DNA from: an uncultured Lachnospiraceae bacterium
GTDB taxonomy: Bacteria; Bacillota; Clostridia; Lachnospirales; Lachnospiraceae
Assembly (NCBI GenBank): GCA_949878435.1
Contig: CATLAK010000002.1
Coordinates: forward strand, 62,001 to 126,000
Length of the DNA: 64,000 nt
Direction: 5' to 3'
The notes beneath the pieces were generated by a model. That model saw nothing but the letters and a program-made list of their open reading frames with translations. It ran no database searches and had not been told where the DNA came from. How positions within the stretch are numbered: position 1 is the first letter of the stretch; every line of letters starts with the position of its first letter. This document shows, piece after piece, positions 32,872 to 41,483 of this stretch. The position numbers and the translations under genes are program-made.

Positions 32872-35800
32872 TTGCCTTTTACAAAAGAGAATACAGTGTC
32901 AGAGAAGCGTATTTTGCTGATTTTTACTGCCTATGTCTGCATCCGAAGACCGCTGTCTGATTATGGGGAAGGGGGACATAGAATTGTGCTGCCGCCTGAA
33001 GAGACAGGCTTGGGAAGGAATATTATCCTATCTCTTGTGCATGAAAACGGAGGATGGCATATAGGGAATAAACCATTAAGTGAAAGCAATCCCTATTATT
33101 TCTATACACAGGAGGATGAAAAGCTTTTGCTGCTGCTCTCACCTCACATGAACCGTCTGATACCGGCGGGGAAAGTTGCGGTCTGTGATAAGATGCAGAT
33201 AAAAGTCGGATGTGCATTTAAAAATCAGATTTTTTATAACTGTTATTCATTGGTAGAAGAAGACCACGCACAGATTTTCTTTGAAAATGGAGAATACACG
33301 ATAAGCAATCCGGGGCATGATGGTCTCTATGTAAATACGAAGGCATTTCGTGGAAAAATGAGACTGCATATCGGCGATTGCATAGATTTGTATGGTCTTC
33401 ATATGCTTATTTTAAAGAACCTGCTCGTATGCGTTTCCTTTTGCGGTATTTTCCGGGCTGCGGGGGGAGGAATCCTGCCAGAGAGAGGACCTGCTCTCAG
33501 CAAGGGAGAAGAGGAAAGAGATGCGGTGTGGATAGAGCGCAGATGCGAGCAGGAAAGGGCGCTCCATACAGGGGAGGTGGAAGTGCTGCTCCCCGATCAG
33601 CCGCCCTCAGAGCCGGAGCAGCCGCTTATTTTGAGCCTGGGTCCTACGCTTACGATGGTGCTGCCGATGCTTCTTATGGCGCAGTTTGGAAGCAGGTTTA
33701 TGGAAGGGACAGGCAGTAATTTTTATTATATGTCGGTGGTGATGACAGCCGGCAGTGCATTTTTAGCGCTTTTCTGGGGACTGATGAATCATGGATACAG
33801 GAAAGCGATGAGGAAACGCAAGGCAAGGGAGTTGGAGCGCCAATACCGCGAATATTTAGACGGTATAGAAACAGAGCTCCTAACATGGGAGAAGGATAAC
33901 AGAGAAATGCTGGAGAAAAAGTACCCGCCGCTTACGCGAATCTGGGGAGAGGGGGATTGCAGGGCTGCCGTATTATGGAATCGGTATTATCGGCAGAGCG
34001 ACTTTCTGTTTCTGCGCATTGGAACAGGACAGATGCCCTTTCAAGTCAAAGTAAAGCTGTCCGGTGCGCATAAAAGGATCGTGCAGGGAAAGCTGGTGAA
34101 AAAGGCACAGGAATTGGCGGAGCGGTTTGCAGTTTTAAAGCATGCTCCGGCGGTGATAGATTTATATGAAAATCGTCAAATCGCAATCATGGGCAATTTA
34201 TACAGTGAGGAGGTGATGGATGTCCTTTTGCAGCTGCTTATTCAGATTGCTGCCTGTCACTGCTATACGGAGATAAAAACAGTCTGCTTTTATCACAAAG
34301 AAAGAATCGTAGATCGGGAAGCAGCAGCCTGCATGAAATGGATGTCCCACAGCTGGTCCGCCGATAAAAAGGTGCGTTTTTTAGCAGGTGATGATCAGGA
34401 AGCATCCCGGATTCTTCCCGTTTTGACTAAAGAACTGGCAAAGGGAAGGCAGGATAGGGAAAAGGGAGTACAGATTCCATGGTATATTGCTGTGATTTTA
34501 AATAAGGACCTGCTTCAGGGGGAGATATTGTATCAGTATCTCACGGACCCTTTGGAAGGCTGTCCTGTTAGCACCATATTTGCAGGAATGGAAGCGGAAG
34601 AACTTCCTAAAAGCTGCAGATACTTCATCAGCCAAAAGGGAGATGAGGGAGAAATCCTAAATTTAGGAAAAGATCAGATCACCAGGCAGAAAATCAGTCT
34701 GGAAGGATGCAGCAGGGAGAAAGCGCAGGCATATGTACGCAGGACGGCTGGATTCAGAGTCCGGGAGGATACTGTCTGTACACAGCTGCCTGAGCAGGTT
34801 AGTTTCCTTCAGCTTTACGGATGTACCAGAGTAGAAGGACTTGAGAGCGGAAGAAGATGGAGGCTTTCAAGGACGGAGGAAAGACTGAAAGTTCCCATAG
34901 GTCAGAGAGCAGGAGGAAATGTGGTAAGCCTCGATGTACACGAGAAATTCCACGGTCCCCATGGACTCATTGCCGGAACCACGGGCTCTGGCAAAAGTGA
35001 GCTTTTACAGACTTATCTTTTGTCTGTTGCGGTATCGTTTAGTCCTGCGGATATCAATTTCTTTATGATTGATTATAAGGGCGGCGGAACAGGCAACTTG
35101 TTAAAACATCTTCCGCACTGTGCGGGTGTCATATCTAATTTATCAGGAAAACAAATCAAAAGAGCCATGTCGGCGATAACAAGCGAAAACAAACGAAGGC
35201 AGATTCTGCTTGGAAATAATCAGGTAAATCATATCGATGCGTATGCAAAACTCTATAGAGAAGGAAAGGCTAAAAAACCTATGCCCCACTTGATTCTGGT
35301 GGTGGATGAGTTTGCGGAGCTTAAGAAGGAAGAACCGGAGTTCATGCAGGAAATCATATCTTTAGCGCAGGTGGGACGCAGCCTTGGGGTGCACTTGATT
35401 CTGGCTACGCAAAAACCGGCGGGGACGGTGGATGACAAGATATGGAGCAATGCCAGATTCCGTCTGTGCTTAAGGGTGCAGGACCGTCAGGACAGCATGG
35501 ATATGCTTCACAATGGCGATGCGGCGCTTCTCACCAGCCCGGGACAATGCTACTTGCAGATTGGCAATCATGAATATTATGAATTGTTTCAGGCAGCCTA
35601 CTGCGGCGGAAGTTATGCAGAAGAGGGAGAGGAGAAGATAAGGGCAGCGCTTTTACAAAACACAGGCGAAAAGAAAAAGATGCCGAAGAAGCATGCTGCA
35701 CAGACAGGACCAAGTCAGATAGAAAGATTGGTAGATTATATCAGCCAGACGGCAAAGCAGCTTTCTTATCAGCCGGCGCAGGCATTATGGCTGCCGGAAC

Positions 35801-37386
35801 TGCCAGGGAGAATCCTGCTTTCAGAATGGAAGGAGGAAAAGGGGGGACTTAGAGAGGAAGGACCGGTGCTTATCCTTGGACGATGTGACGATCCTGAGAA
35901 CCAGCGCCAGTTTACGCTTCTCTATCGACCTGCTGTGCAGGGTCATATGGCAGTTTTTGGCGGTCCCGCTACGGGGAAGAGTACATTGCTGGTAACCCTG
36001 ATGTGGCAGCTTTGCGCCTGCTTTACGCCGGAAGAGATGCAGATTGCGACAGTGGATATGGGGCAGGAAAACTTCGGATGCTTTTTGGAGATGCCCAATT
36101 GTCTGGGAGTACTCGCGAAAAAGGAGGATAAGGATATTTTCTTTCATCACTTGGAAGTACTCTTTGAAAAGAGAAAAAGACTCCTTTCAGGGAGCAGCTA
36201 CAGACAATGCAATAAGCCGGGGAAAGCGCCGCTTCCATATGTATTTCTGGTCATAGATAATTTTGGCAGCATGAAAAAGTTTTTGGATGAAAAGCAGCAG
36301 GAGTTTTTGACTAAGCTGGCATCAGAAGGGCTTAACCTTGGCATTTATCTGATTCTTTCGGCATCGGGGATAGGAGAAGTGGGAGGGAAGCTGTATGAAA
36401 AAATAAAGACACCGCTGGCAATGGAGATGAGTGACCGCTTTTTGTATGGAGATATTTTCCGCCAGTATTATATTCCGGTACTGCCAAAGGAAGGACAAAG
36501 GGGACGGGGGCTGTGTAAGGCGGAAGAGCGGATTTTGGAATTTCAGGCGGCACTTGCCCTAAAAGAGCAGGAGGAGCATGCGTACTTTGAGAAAATTAAG
36601 GAAGAAGGAAAACGAAAAGTATATGACATGCAAAAACAGGGAATGTCACTGCCTCCTAAATTTGAAATGATACCCAGGGAAACAGGCTATTGGACCGCTG
36701 CGGAACGCTTTGACTGGAGTAGCGGGAAGCTTCTTTTAGGATATTGCCTTTCTACGGGGGAATTGTGTGCAGTTTCGCCAGAGAAAACATTCTGTTTTCT
36801 GGTGTCAGGAATGGAAAGAACAGGGAGAAGCACGCTGCTTTGCTGTCTGATCGAAGGTGCGCTCCGCCAGCAATATCAGACGGTGGTGCTGGATACGGGC
36901 AGACGGCTTCTGGATTTCAGGGAGAGGAAAAAGGTTGTTTATCTTTCAGAAGCAGAAGAGATGGAGCGATTGAGAGAGGAGATAGAAAGCCGGAAAGAGG
37001 AAAATGGCACGACCTGTATTTTCATCAGCGATATGGGGAGCTTTAGCGCCTTTGTCTATCGGTCTGGAGAAGAGAGGGAGAAAAGAATCCTGTTCTGGGA
37101 AAAAGCGGCTATGGGGAAAATTGGCGGAATATTCCTTGCAGTTATCTATCATCCGGGAAGAGATTATGAGGCGGCTGGAAGCGTGTTTTTCAAGGAATTT
37201 ACCGCATGGCAGCAGGGAGTCCATTTGGGCGGCAACGCAGCGGCGCAAAGAGCGCTTAACTTTGATGATTTAAGTTATACCCAGCAGAATCAGCATGAAA
37301 AGGCGGGAATCGGATATTTTAAGGCGGGACCGGAGGCGGCATGCCGAAGGCTGTTACTGCTTGACTATGACAGGAAGAAGGGATAA
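32872..37386 (+). CDS. essC: Type VII secretion ATPase EssC (FtsK/SpoIIIE family)
   Basis: A 1504-residue membrane ATPase that powers export of WXG100-type proteins. The N-terminal ~190 residues form FHA-like domains (YTISNPGHDGLYVN). Two membrane helices follow (~258-275, ~287-307), then FtsK-type domains: D1 with intact Walker A GTTGSGKS (~703) and Walker B LVVDEFAEL; D2 with GGPATGKST (~1030) but Walker B LVIDNFGS lacking the catalytic Glu; D3 with degenerate P-loop GMERTGRST (~1312) and FISDMGS. So only D1 looks fully catalytic, as is usual for EssC. The TTG start at 32872 has AGGAGGT 7 bases upstream; ATG 32851 would put that site inside the gene. Confidence 0.95.
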   Translation: MPFTKENTVSEKRILLIFTAYVCIRRPLSDYGEGGHRIVLPPEETGLGRNIILSLVHENGGWHIGNKPLSESNPYYFYTQEDEKLLLLLSPHMNRLIPAGKVAVCDKMQIKVGCAFKNQIFYNCYSLVEEDHAQIFFENGEYTISNPGHDGLYVNTKAFRGKMRLHIGDCIDLYGLHMLILKNLLVCVSFCGIFRAAGGGILPERGPALSKGEEERDAVWIERRCEQERALHTGEVEVLLPDQPPSEPEQPLILSLGPTLTMVLPMLLMAQFGSRFMEGTGSNFYYMSVVMTAGSAFLALFWGLMNHGYRKAMRKRKARELERQYREYLDGIETELLTWEKDNREMLEKKYPPLTRIWGEGDCRAAVLWNRYYRQSDFLFLRIGTGQMPFQVKVKLSGAHKRIVQGKLVKKAQELAERFAVLKHAPAVIDLYENRQIAIMGNLYSEEVMDVLLQLLIQIAACHCYTEIKTVCFYHKERIVDREAAACMKWMSHSWSADKKVRFLAGDDQEASRILPVLTKELAKGRQDREKGVQIPWYIAVILNKDLLQGEILYQYLTDPLEGCPVSTIFAGMEAEELPKSCRYFISQKGDEGEILNLGKDQITRQKISLEGCSREKAQAYVRRTAGFRVREDTVCTQLPEQVSFLQLYGCTRVEGLESGRRWRLSRTEERLKVPIGQRAGGNVVSLDVHEKFHGPHGLIAGTTGSGKSELLQTYLLSVAVSFSPADINFFMIDYKGGGTGNLLKHLPHCAGVISNLSGKQIKRAMSAITSENKRRQILLGNNQVNHIDAYAKLYREGKAKKPMPHLILVVDEFAELKKEEPEFMQEIISLAQVGRSLGVHLILATQKPAGTVDDKIWSNARFRLCLRVQDRQDSMDMLHNGDAALLTSPGQCYLQIGNHEYYELFQAAYCGGSYAEEGEEKIRAALLQNTGEKKKMPKKHAAQTGPSQIERLVDYISQTAKQLSYQPAQALWLPELPGRILLSEWKEEKGGLREEGPVLILGRCDDPENQRQFTLLYRPAVQGHMAVFGGPATGKSTLLVTLMWQLCACFTPEEMQIATVDMGQENFGCFLEMPNCLGVLAKKEDKDIFFHHLEVLFEKRKRLLSGSSYRQCNKPGKAPLPYVFLVIDNFGSMKKFLDEKQQEFLTKLASEGLNLGIYLILSASGIGEVGGKLYEKIKTPLAMEMSDRFLYGDIFRQYYIPVLPKEGQRGRGLCKAEERILEFQAALALKEQEEHAYFEKIKEEGKRKVYDMQKQGMSLPPKFEMIPRETGYWTAAERFDWSSGKLLLGYCLSTGELCAVSPEKTFCFLVSGMERTGRSTLLCCLIEGALRQQYQTVVLDTGRRLLDFRERKKVVYLSEAEEMERLREEIESRKEENGTTCIFISDMGSFSAFVYRSGEEREKRILFWEKAAMGKIGGIFLAVIYHPGRDYEAAGSVFFKEFTAWQQGVHLGGNAAAQRALNFDDLSYTQQNQHEKAGIGYFKAGPEAACRRLLLLDYDRKKG

Positions 37387-37389
37387 AAG

Positions 37390-37635
37390 ATGATATTGGT
37401 GGATCTGCAGGCGCCTGTTTTCGACAGAATCTATGATTTTGAATTGGACGAACAGCTTAAGACAGGGGAACTATTGAAAGATATTCTTATACTGATCGGG
37501 GAAGAAGAAGCGTGCAGGCAAAGCAAAGAAGCTGGAATGGCGCTTTATGCAGTCAGACAGGAGCGGATTTTAGATCCTTGCAGAACACTGCAGCAGCAGG
37601 GAGTGCGGGATGGGGACAGGCTGATTTTAATCTAG
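37390..37635 (+). CDS. YukD/EsaB-like ubiquitin-fold protein
   Basis: An 81-residue protein with the beta-grasp outline of YukD/EsaB: MILVDLQAPVFDRIYDFELDEQLKTGELLKDIL, then a C-terminal VRDGDRLILI. These small cytoplasmic proteins accompany type VIIb secretion loci and influence the machine's activity or expression. It starts 4 bases after essC, which supports the assignment. Confidence 0.8.
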   Translation: MILVDLQAPVFDRIYDFELDEQLKTGELLKDILILIGEEEACRQSKEAGMALYAVRQERILDPCRTLQQQGVRDGDRLILI

Positions 37636-37644
37636 GAGGAAACC

Positions 37645-37941
37645 ATGGAGTGGAAGATACAGTTAAAGACGAAGGGGCTGAATCAATGGATACTGGAAGC
37701 AGAGCAGAACCTTACCGAGGTGCGGGATCTTTTGGATATTCTGGAAACGCAGGAGGCACAGCTTGGGAACGTATGGAAAAGCAGCACTATGGAGCTGTGG
37801 GAAAAAGAGTTTCATCTACTGCTTATAAAGATAAGACGCCGGCTTAAGGAAATGCAAAAGCTGATTTTGTGCCTTCAAGAGGCAGCGTGCGCACTGGCAC
37901 AGGCTGAAAAAGAAATGGAACATAGTATAAAAGGGATATAA
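37645..37941 (+). CDS. Small helical WXG100-like protein
   Basis: A 98-residue, all-helical protein with a central VWKSSTMELW segment where WXG100 proteins have their WxG turn (here W-K-S). AGGAGG precedes the ATG. It lacks the C-terminal YxxxD/E export signal. It is probably a divergent WXG100 relative, acting as a heterodimer partner or chaperone of the neighbours. Confidence 0.6.
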   Translation: MEWKIQLKTKGLNQWILEAEQNLTEVRDLLDILETQEAQLGNVWKSSTMELWEKEFHLLLIKIRRRLKEMQKLILCLQEAACALAQAEKEMEHSIKGI

Positions 37942-37981
37942 ATATTTGCGCAAAGGCGGCAGGAAAGGAAGGATAGATAAA

Positions 37982-38281
37982 GTGGATCAAAAGGAACTCC
38001 TTGTGACAACAGAGTTATTGCAGCAGAAGGAAGAGGAATGGAAGAAGATTACGGCACAGGCAGAACAGATTTTTTGTGAAACGACAGATAGTGTAAAAGG
38101 GCTTAGGCAGGTATTCTGCGGAAGACCGGTCTTGGCATTAGAAACAGATTTTCTTGCACAGAAAGAAAAGGGAAAAAATGATTTTGAACGCTTGATGCGT
38201 CACTTGGAAAAACTTGAAGTCATTGCATTTGTATATGACAAGGTGGAAAGGGAAAATCATGGGTTCATCAACAGAAATTGA
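37982..38281 (+). CDS. Small coiled-coil protein of the type VII locus
   Basis: About 99 residues, predicted helical throughout, with no WxG motif. The GTG at 37982 is preferred, since AAGGAAGGA lies about 10 bases upstream; an in-frame TTG at 37946 has no good site. It overlaps the next gene by 23 bases. No family is recognised; size and setting suggest a chaperone or partner for one of the secreted proteins. Confidence 0.55.
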   Translation: MDQKELLVTTELLQQKEEEWKKITAQAEQIFCETTDSVKGLRQVFCGRPVLALETDFLAQKEKGKNDFERLMRHLEKLEVIAFVYDKVERENHGFINRN

Positions 38282-38582
38282 AATGCATTTTGCAGAGATC
38301 ATGCATCTGGCAGAACAGATTGAAATGCTGGCAGGCGTTTTAAAGTCGGCGGCAGAAGATAAGCTGATGCAGATTGTCTGTAAAAATAGAGCATGCTGGA
38401 ACAGCAGATGCGCAGATATCCTGATCAGAAAGGAGGCCGGAATAGGCGCGGGACTGCTTCATGAGGCGGACAAATTATACGAAATTGAGGAGCAGATGAA
38501 GCAGCAGGCAAAGAAAATGTATCAGGCAGAGTGCATGAACAACCAGCTTGCAGCAACAAGAATTTATTCACAGCAATCATGA
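38259..38582 (+). CDS. Small helical protein, WXG100-like
   Basis: A 107-residue helical protein with a central ACWNSRCAD turn (W-N-S) in the position of WxG. The start at 38259 has GGAAAGGGA upstream. It lacks a YxxxD/E tail. Four cysteines are unusual for a secreted WXG100 protein and hint that it stays in the cytoplasm. It belongs to the same overlapping gene series. Confidence 0.55.
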   Translation: MGSSTEIEMHFAEIMHLAEQIEMLAGVLKSAAEDKLMQIVCKNRACWNSRCADILIRKEAGIGAGLLHEADKLYEIEEQMKQQAKKMYQAECMNNQLAATRIYSQQS

Positions 38583-38607
38583 AAATGATCAGGAAAGGAG
38601 TACAATT

Positions 38608-38907
38608 ATGTCATTTTTCAGAGTAACATCATCGGAACTAAGAAGAAAAGCAGCGAGGATTTCAGAACTTAACAGCCAGTTCAGGGCAAAAGCAAATGAA
38701 CTGGGAGAGCAGGAAAATGCTCTCTGCAATATGTGGGAGGGACAGGCGAAAGATACCTTTCATCAGGCTTTTTTGCGGGACAGGCAGCAGATGGAGGTTT
38801 TTCACCAATTGATTGGACAGTATGTGCAGGCGCTTTTAGAGATTGCGTCCAGATATGAGCGGGCGGAGGAGCGAAACAGAGAAATTGCCGCATCTAGAAA
38901 TTATTAA
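38608..38907 (+). CDS. WXG100 family secreted protein
   Basis: A 99-residue helical hairpin protein of canonical WXG100 length with the turn NMWEGQAKDTFHQAF (W-E-G). The C-terminal YERAE matches the YxxxD/E export motif recognised by EssC. The start MSFFRVTSSELRRKAARI, with AAGGAG 8 bases upstream, resembles other family N-termini. It is probably exported as a dimer with itself or with the next protein. Confidence 0.9.
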   Translation: MSFFRVTSSELRRKAARISELNSQFRAKANELGEQENALCNMWEGQAKDTFHQAFLRDRQQMEVFHQLIGQYVQALLEIASRYERAEERNREIAASRNY

Positions 38908-38921
38908 AGGAGGAAGAAACA

Positions 38922-39236
38922 ATGGAAGGTATTTTAAGAGTAACCCCCGAAAAATTGATCCAGACCTCGGGAGAATTTGCCACGACAGGAAATCAGATGA
39001 AGAATCTTACCAGCGAGATGATTTCCCAGATTCAGGGAATGAAAGGCATCTGGCAGGGGGAGGCAGCAGATACTTATGGATCGAAATTTAATTCTCTGCA
39101 GACGGATATGGACAAGCTTTATCGGATGGTACAGGAGCATGTGAAGGATCTGCAGGAGATGGCAAGTCAATACCAAGTGGCAGAGACGGGCAATGCAGAG
39201 CAGGGAAGCGGATTAAATATTCATGTCGTTGTGTAG
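38922..39236 (+). CDS. WXG100 family secreted protein (EsxA-like)
   Basis: A 104-residue protein with LRVTPEKLIQTSGEF at the N-terminus, the turn KGIWQGEAADTYGSKF (W-Q-G) and a C-terminal YQVAE export motif. GGAGG precedes the ATG. It lies 14 bases after the other WXG100 gene, an EsxA/EsxB-like tandem. It overlaps the next gene by 14 bases. Confidence 0.93.
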   Translation: MEGILRVTPEKLIQTSGEFATTGNQMKNLTSEMISQIQGMKGIWQGEAADTYGSKFNSLQTDMDKLYRMVQEHVKDLQEMASQYQVAETGNAEQGSGLNIHVVV

Positions 39237-39933
39237 AAGGCTGGCTATTTATGTGCTGGCGGTAATGCTGATTGCGTCGATTGGCAGCTTTTATCTGTGC
39301 CGGAAAGGAGAAGAAAGTAAAATGGTGGCATACATGGAACATAAATATGGAGAATCCTTTTCCGTGATGGAACCTTATGCAGGACAATTGGGCAAAGATT
39401 ACACGATGCTCAGGGTGCGGAGTAATGACAGAAATCAGGAAGGAATACTTGTGCGCGCCTCCGGAACAGAAAAGATCTCCTATCAGGATAACTATTTAGC
39501 CTATCTTCTGAAAGAGAAAATAGAACAGCGGCTTGCAAGAATTGCCGGACAGTCATTTGGAGAGTGCAAGGTGTTTTACCAAATACCGGAATTGGTATTT
39601 CCGGCAGAATTTCCCGCGCATATGGAAGCGGATGCTTTTTTAAGGCATCCGCTGTCCAAGGTGAGGGTGTATATCTATGTCAGGAGTTTTACAGACCTGC
39701 AAGATTTAAAAGAAAGGGCGGATGACTTCTTTTTGCAGACGCAGAGCAGAGGATATATCGTCGGAGGTGTCATCAGCTGCCCCTTAGATGGCGGGATGTA
39801 TGAGATGGTTACGGAAGAAAATTATAAAGGCGATATTTATCAAGGATATCAGAGCGTTGTGGAAGCGGTTTTTTCCATGGATGAAAGGGGAGTGATGTAT
39901 TTGGAGTGGAAGGGAGAGGCGCGGTATGAGTGA
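39223..39933 (+). CDS. Membrane-anchored protein of the type VII locus, unknown family
   Basis: A 236-residue protein with one N-terminal membrane helix (~6-25) and an extracellular domain of ~210 residues, rich in Tyr and Glu (YGESFSVMEPYAG, VRVYIYVRSFTDLQDLKERADDF). Short overlaps with its neighbours (14 and 8 bases) place it firmly in the operon. I do not recognise a family. It could be an accessory subunit of the secretion machine, standing where EssA/EssB would be expected, or an immunity protein for the next gene's product. Confidence 0.65.
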   Translation: MSLCRRLAIYVLAVMLIASIGSFYLCRKGEESKMVAYMEHKYGESFSVMEPYAGQLGKDYTMLRVRSNDRNQEGILVRASGTEKISYQDNYLAYLLKEKIEQRLARIAGQSFGECKVFYQIPELVFPAEFPAHMEADAFLRHPLSKVRVYIYVRSFTDLQDLKERADDFFLQTQSRGYIVGGVISCPLDGGMYEMVTEENYKGDIYQGYQSVVEAVFSMDERGVMYLEWKGEARYE

Positions 39934-41311
39934 AAGGCTTTCAGAGGCGGAAATCAGCATGGTGTTAGATACGTTTATGTATCTGGACTATAAGGAAGCC
40001 AGAGAGGGTACTTCCTTAAGGAACATTCTGAAAGATTTAGAGACCCATCCGGATTATGGGGGAGGAGGCGTTCATTATGGAGAATACACCGTGCTTAGGC
40101 AGGCGGCGGAGAGGGAAGAGGTGGGAAATCTGATCATTACCTGCCAGAGTGTCAATATGGGCTATGATTCGGGGACGAGCGCATGTACATTCATGACGCC
40201 TGACAGGGAATGTGTCTATGTAGTATATCGGGGCACAGGCGATGGGGAATGGCCGGATAACGGAATCGGCATGACCAGCGCAGCTACCATACAACAGAAA
40301 AGAGCCCTTTCGTATTTTGAACAGGTAGTGGAAACATTGGAGATTAAGGATAGCCAGAGGCTGATTGTGACAGGACATTCCAAAGGAGGAAACAAAGCGC
40401 AGTTTGTGACCATGGAAACAAAGTATATAAAGCTTCTCGACGCATGCTATTCCGTGGATGGGCAGGGATTTTCGGAACAGGCGATAGAGGGATGGAAGGA
40501 TCGATATGGGGCAAGGGGATATCGGGGCAGGACAGCTAAACTATATGGCATTCATGGAGAAAATGACTATGTCAGCGTGCTTGGGAATCCGATTATTCCC
40601 AAAGGGCAGATCCGATATATTGCAACCCCGGTGGAAAAAAGCAATTTTGCCGGATACCATGATATCAAATACATGTTTGCATCCCTTGTCTATGACGAAA
40701 AGACGGGCAATTATGTGACTATATTTAACGGCAGGAAAAACAATGATACAATAAAGAGGGGAGAACTTGGAGAATATGCCGCACTGCTCTCGGGCGCTGT
40801 GATGGAACTTCCACCTCCAAAGCGCGACGGCTGTGCTGCAGTTGCTATGCAGCTAATGGAAATTTCTGGCGGACGAATGTGGGGCATCAACGGAGAGCGG
40901 TTAAAACTTTCCGATTTGAGGGACTTTACATTTCAGGGAATCCCGGTTATTTCAAGGAGTCTGCTTAAGGAAAATGAAGGAAAAGCGCTTCTCGGCGCTT
41001 TTAAAGATGGGGATATACAATTAGGGAAGATTTCTGCTGATGTGATACTGCAGGTAGATGATCAGTGCCTTTTAAGCCAGTCAGAAGAACTAAGGCAGAC
41101 AGCGCAGCGCTTACATACACTTGTAGATGATTTTAGAGAAGCGGCAGGCAGGATCCCTGCATATATGAAAAATGGAGAAGTTTTTTACCGTAGACTGAAC
41201 CAGTCAATAAAGGAGGTTGAAGAATGGCAGCAAAAGCTAAATAGGGCAGCCGACCTACAGGAAAATATTGCTATGTCTTACCAAAAGTGGGACGGCACAG
41301 AGGTGTTTTAA
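39926..41311 (+). CDS. DUF2974 lipase-like alpha/beta hydrolase with helical C-terminal domain
   Basis: A 461-residue protein. The first ~300 residues match the DUF2974/Mbeg1-like lipase fold: VYVVYRGTGD, then the nucleophile elbow GHSKGGNKAQ (Ser152), with plausible triad partners Asp214 (GENDYVS) and His245 (GYHDIKY). The C-terminal ~100 residues are helical and end in YQKWDGTEVF, a W-D-G turn like that of WXG-type export domains. No signal peptide is present. As the last gene of the type VII operon it is a candidate secreted lipase or effector; this is inference. Confidence 0.75.
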   Translation: MSERLSEAEISMVLDTFMYLDYKEAREGTSLRNILKDLETHPDYGGGGVHYGEYTVLRQAAEREEVGNLIITCQSVNMGYDSGTSACTFMTPDRECVYVVYRGTGDGEWPDNGIGMTSAATIQQKRALSYFEQVVETLEIKDSQRLIVTGHSKGGNKAQFVTMETKYIKLLDACYSVDGQGFSEQAIEGWKDRYGARGYRGRTAKLYGIHGENDYVSVLGNPIIPKGQIRYIATPVEKSNFAGYHDIKYMFASLVYDEKTGNYVTIFNGRKNNDTIKRGELGEYAALLSGAVMELPPPKRDGCAAVAMQLMEISGGRMWGINGERLKLSDLRDFTFQGIPVISRSLLKENEGKALLGAFKDGDIQLGKISADVILQVDDQCLLSQSEELRQTAQRLHTLVDDFREAAGRIPAYMKNGEVFYRRLNQSIKEVEEWQQKLNRAADLQENIAMSYQKWDGTEVF

Positions 41312-41361
41312 GTAGAAATGTCTCTATCGCCTGACCCATAAATAGCATAAGAATGATTCTC

Positions 41362-41384
41362 AAAGCATAGTATCTGCTTTTTTT
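41362..41384 (+). terminator. Weak terminator after the type VII operon
   Basis: AAAGCA pairs with TGCTTT (6 bp, 7-base loop), followed by TTTT. It is short but well placed between two operons. Confidence 0.45.
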
Positions 41385-41415
41385 ACAAAGCGGTTGAATC
41401 TGTACCCGAAATGAA

Positions 41416-41444
41416 TTGACATTTAAATTAAAAAATGATAATTT
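41416..41444 (+). promoter_or_regulatory. Promoter of the signalling/chemosensory operon
   Basis: A perfect TTGACA (41416-41421), a 17-base spacer and TAATTT (41439-41444), 40 bases before the first response regulator. No sigma-D (flagellar) type promoter was seen in the island. Confidence 0.55.
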
Positions 41445-41483
41445 ATTTAATAGAGGAAAATACCGTTTAGATGAGGAGGCATT

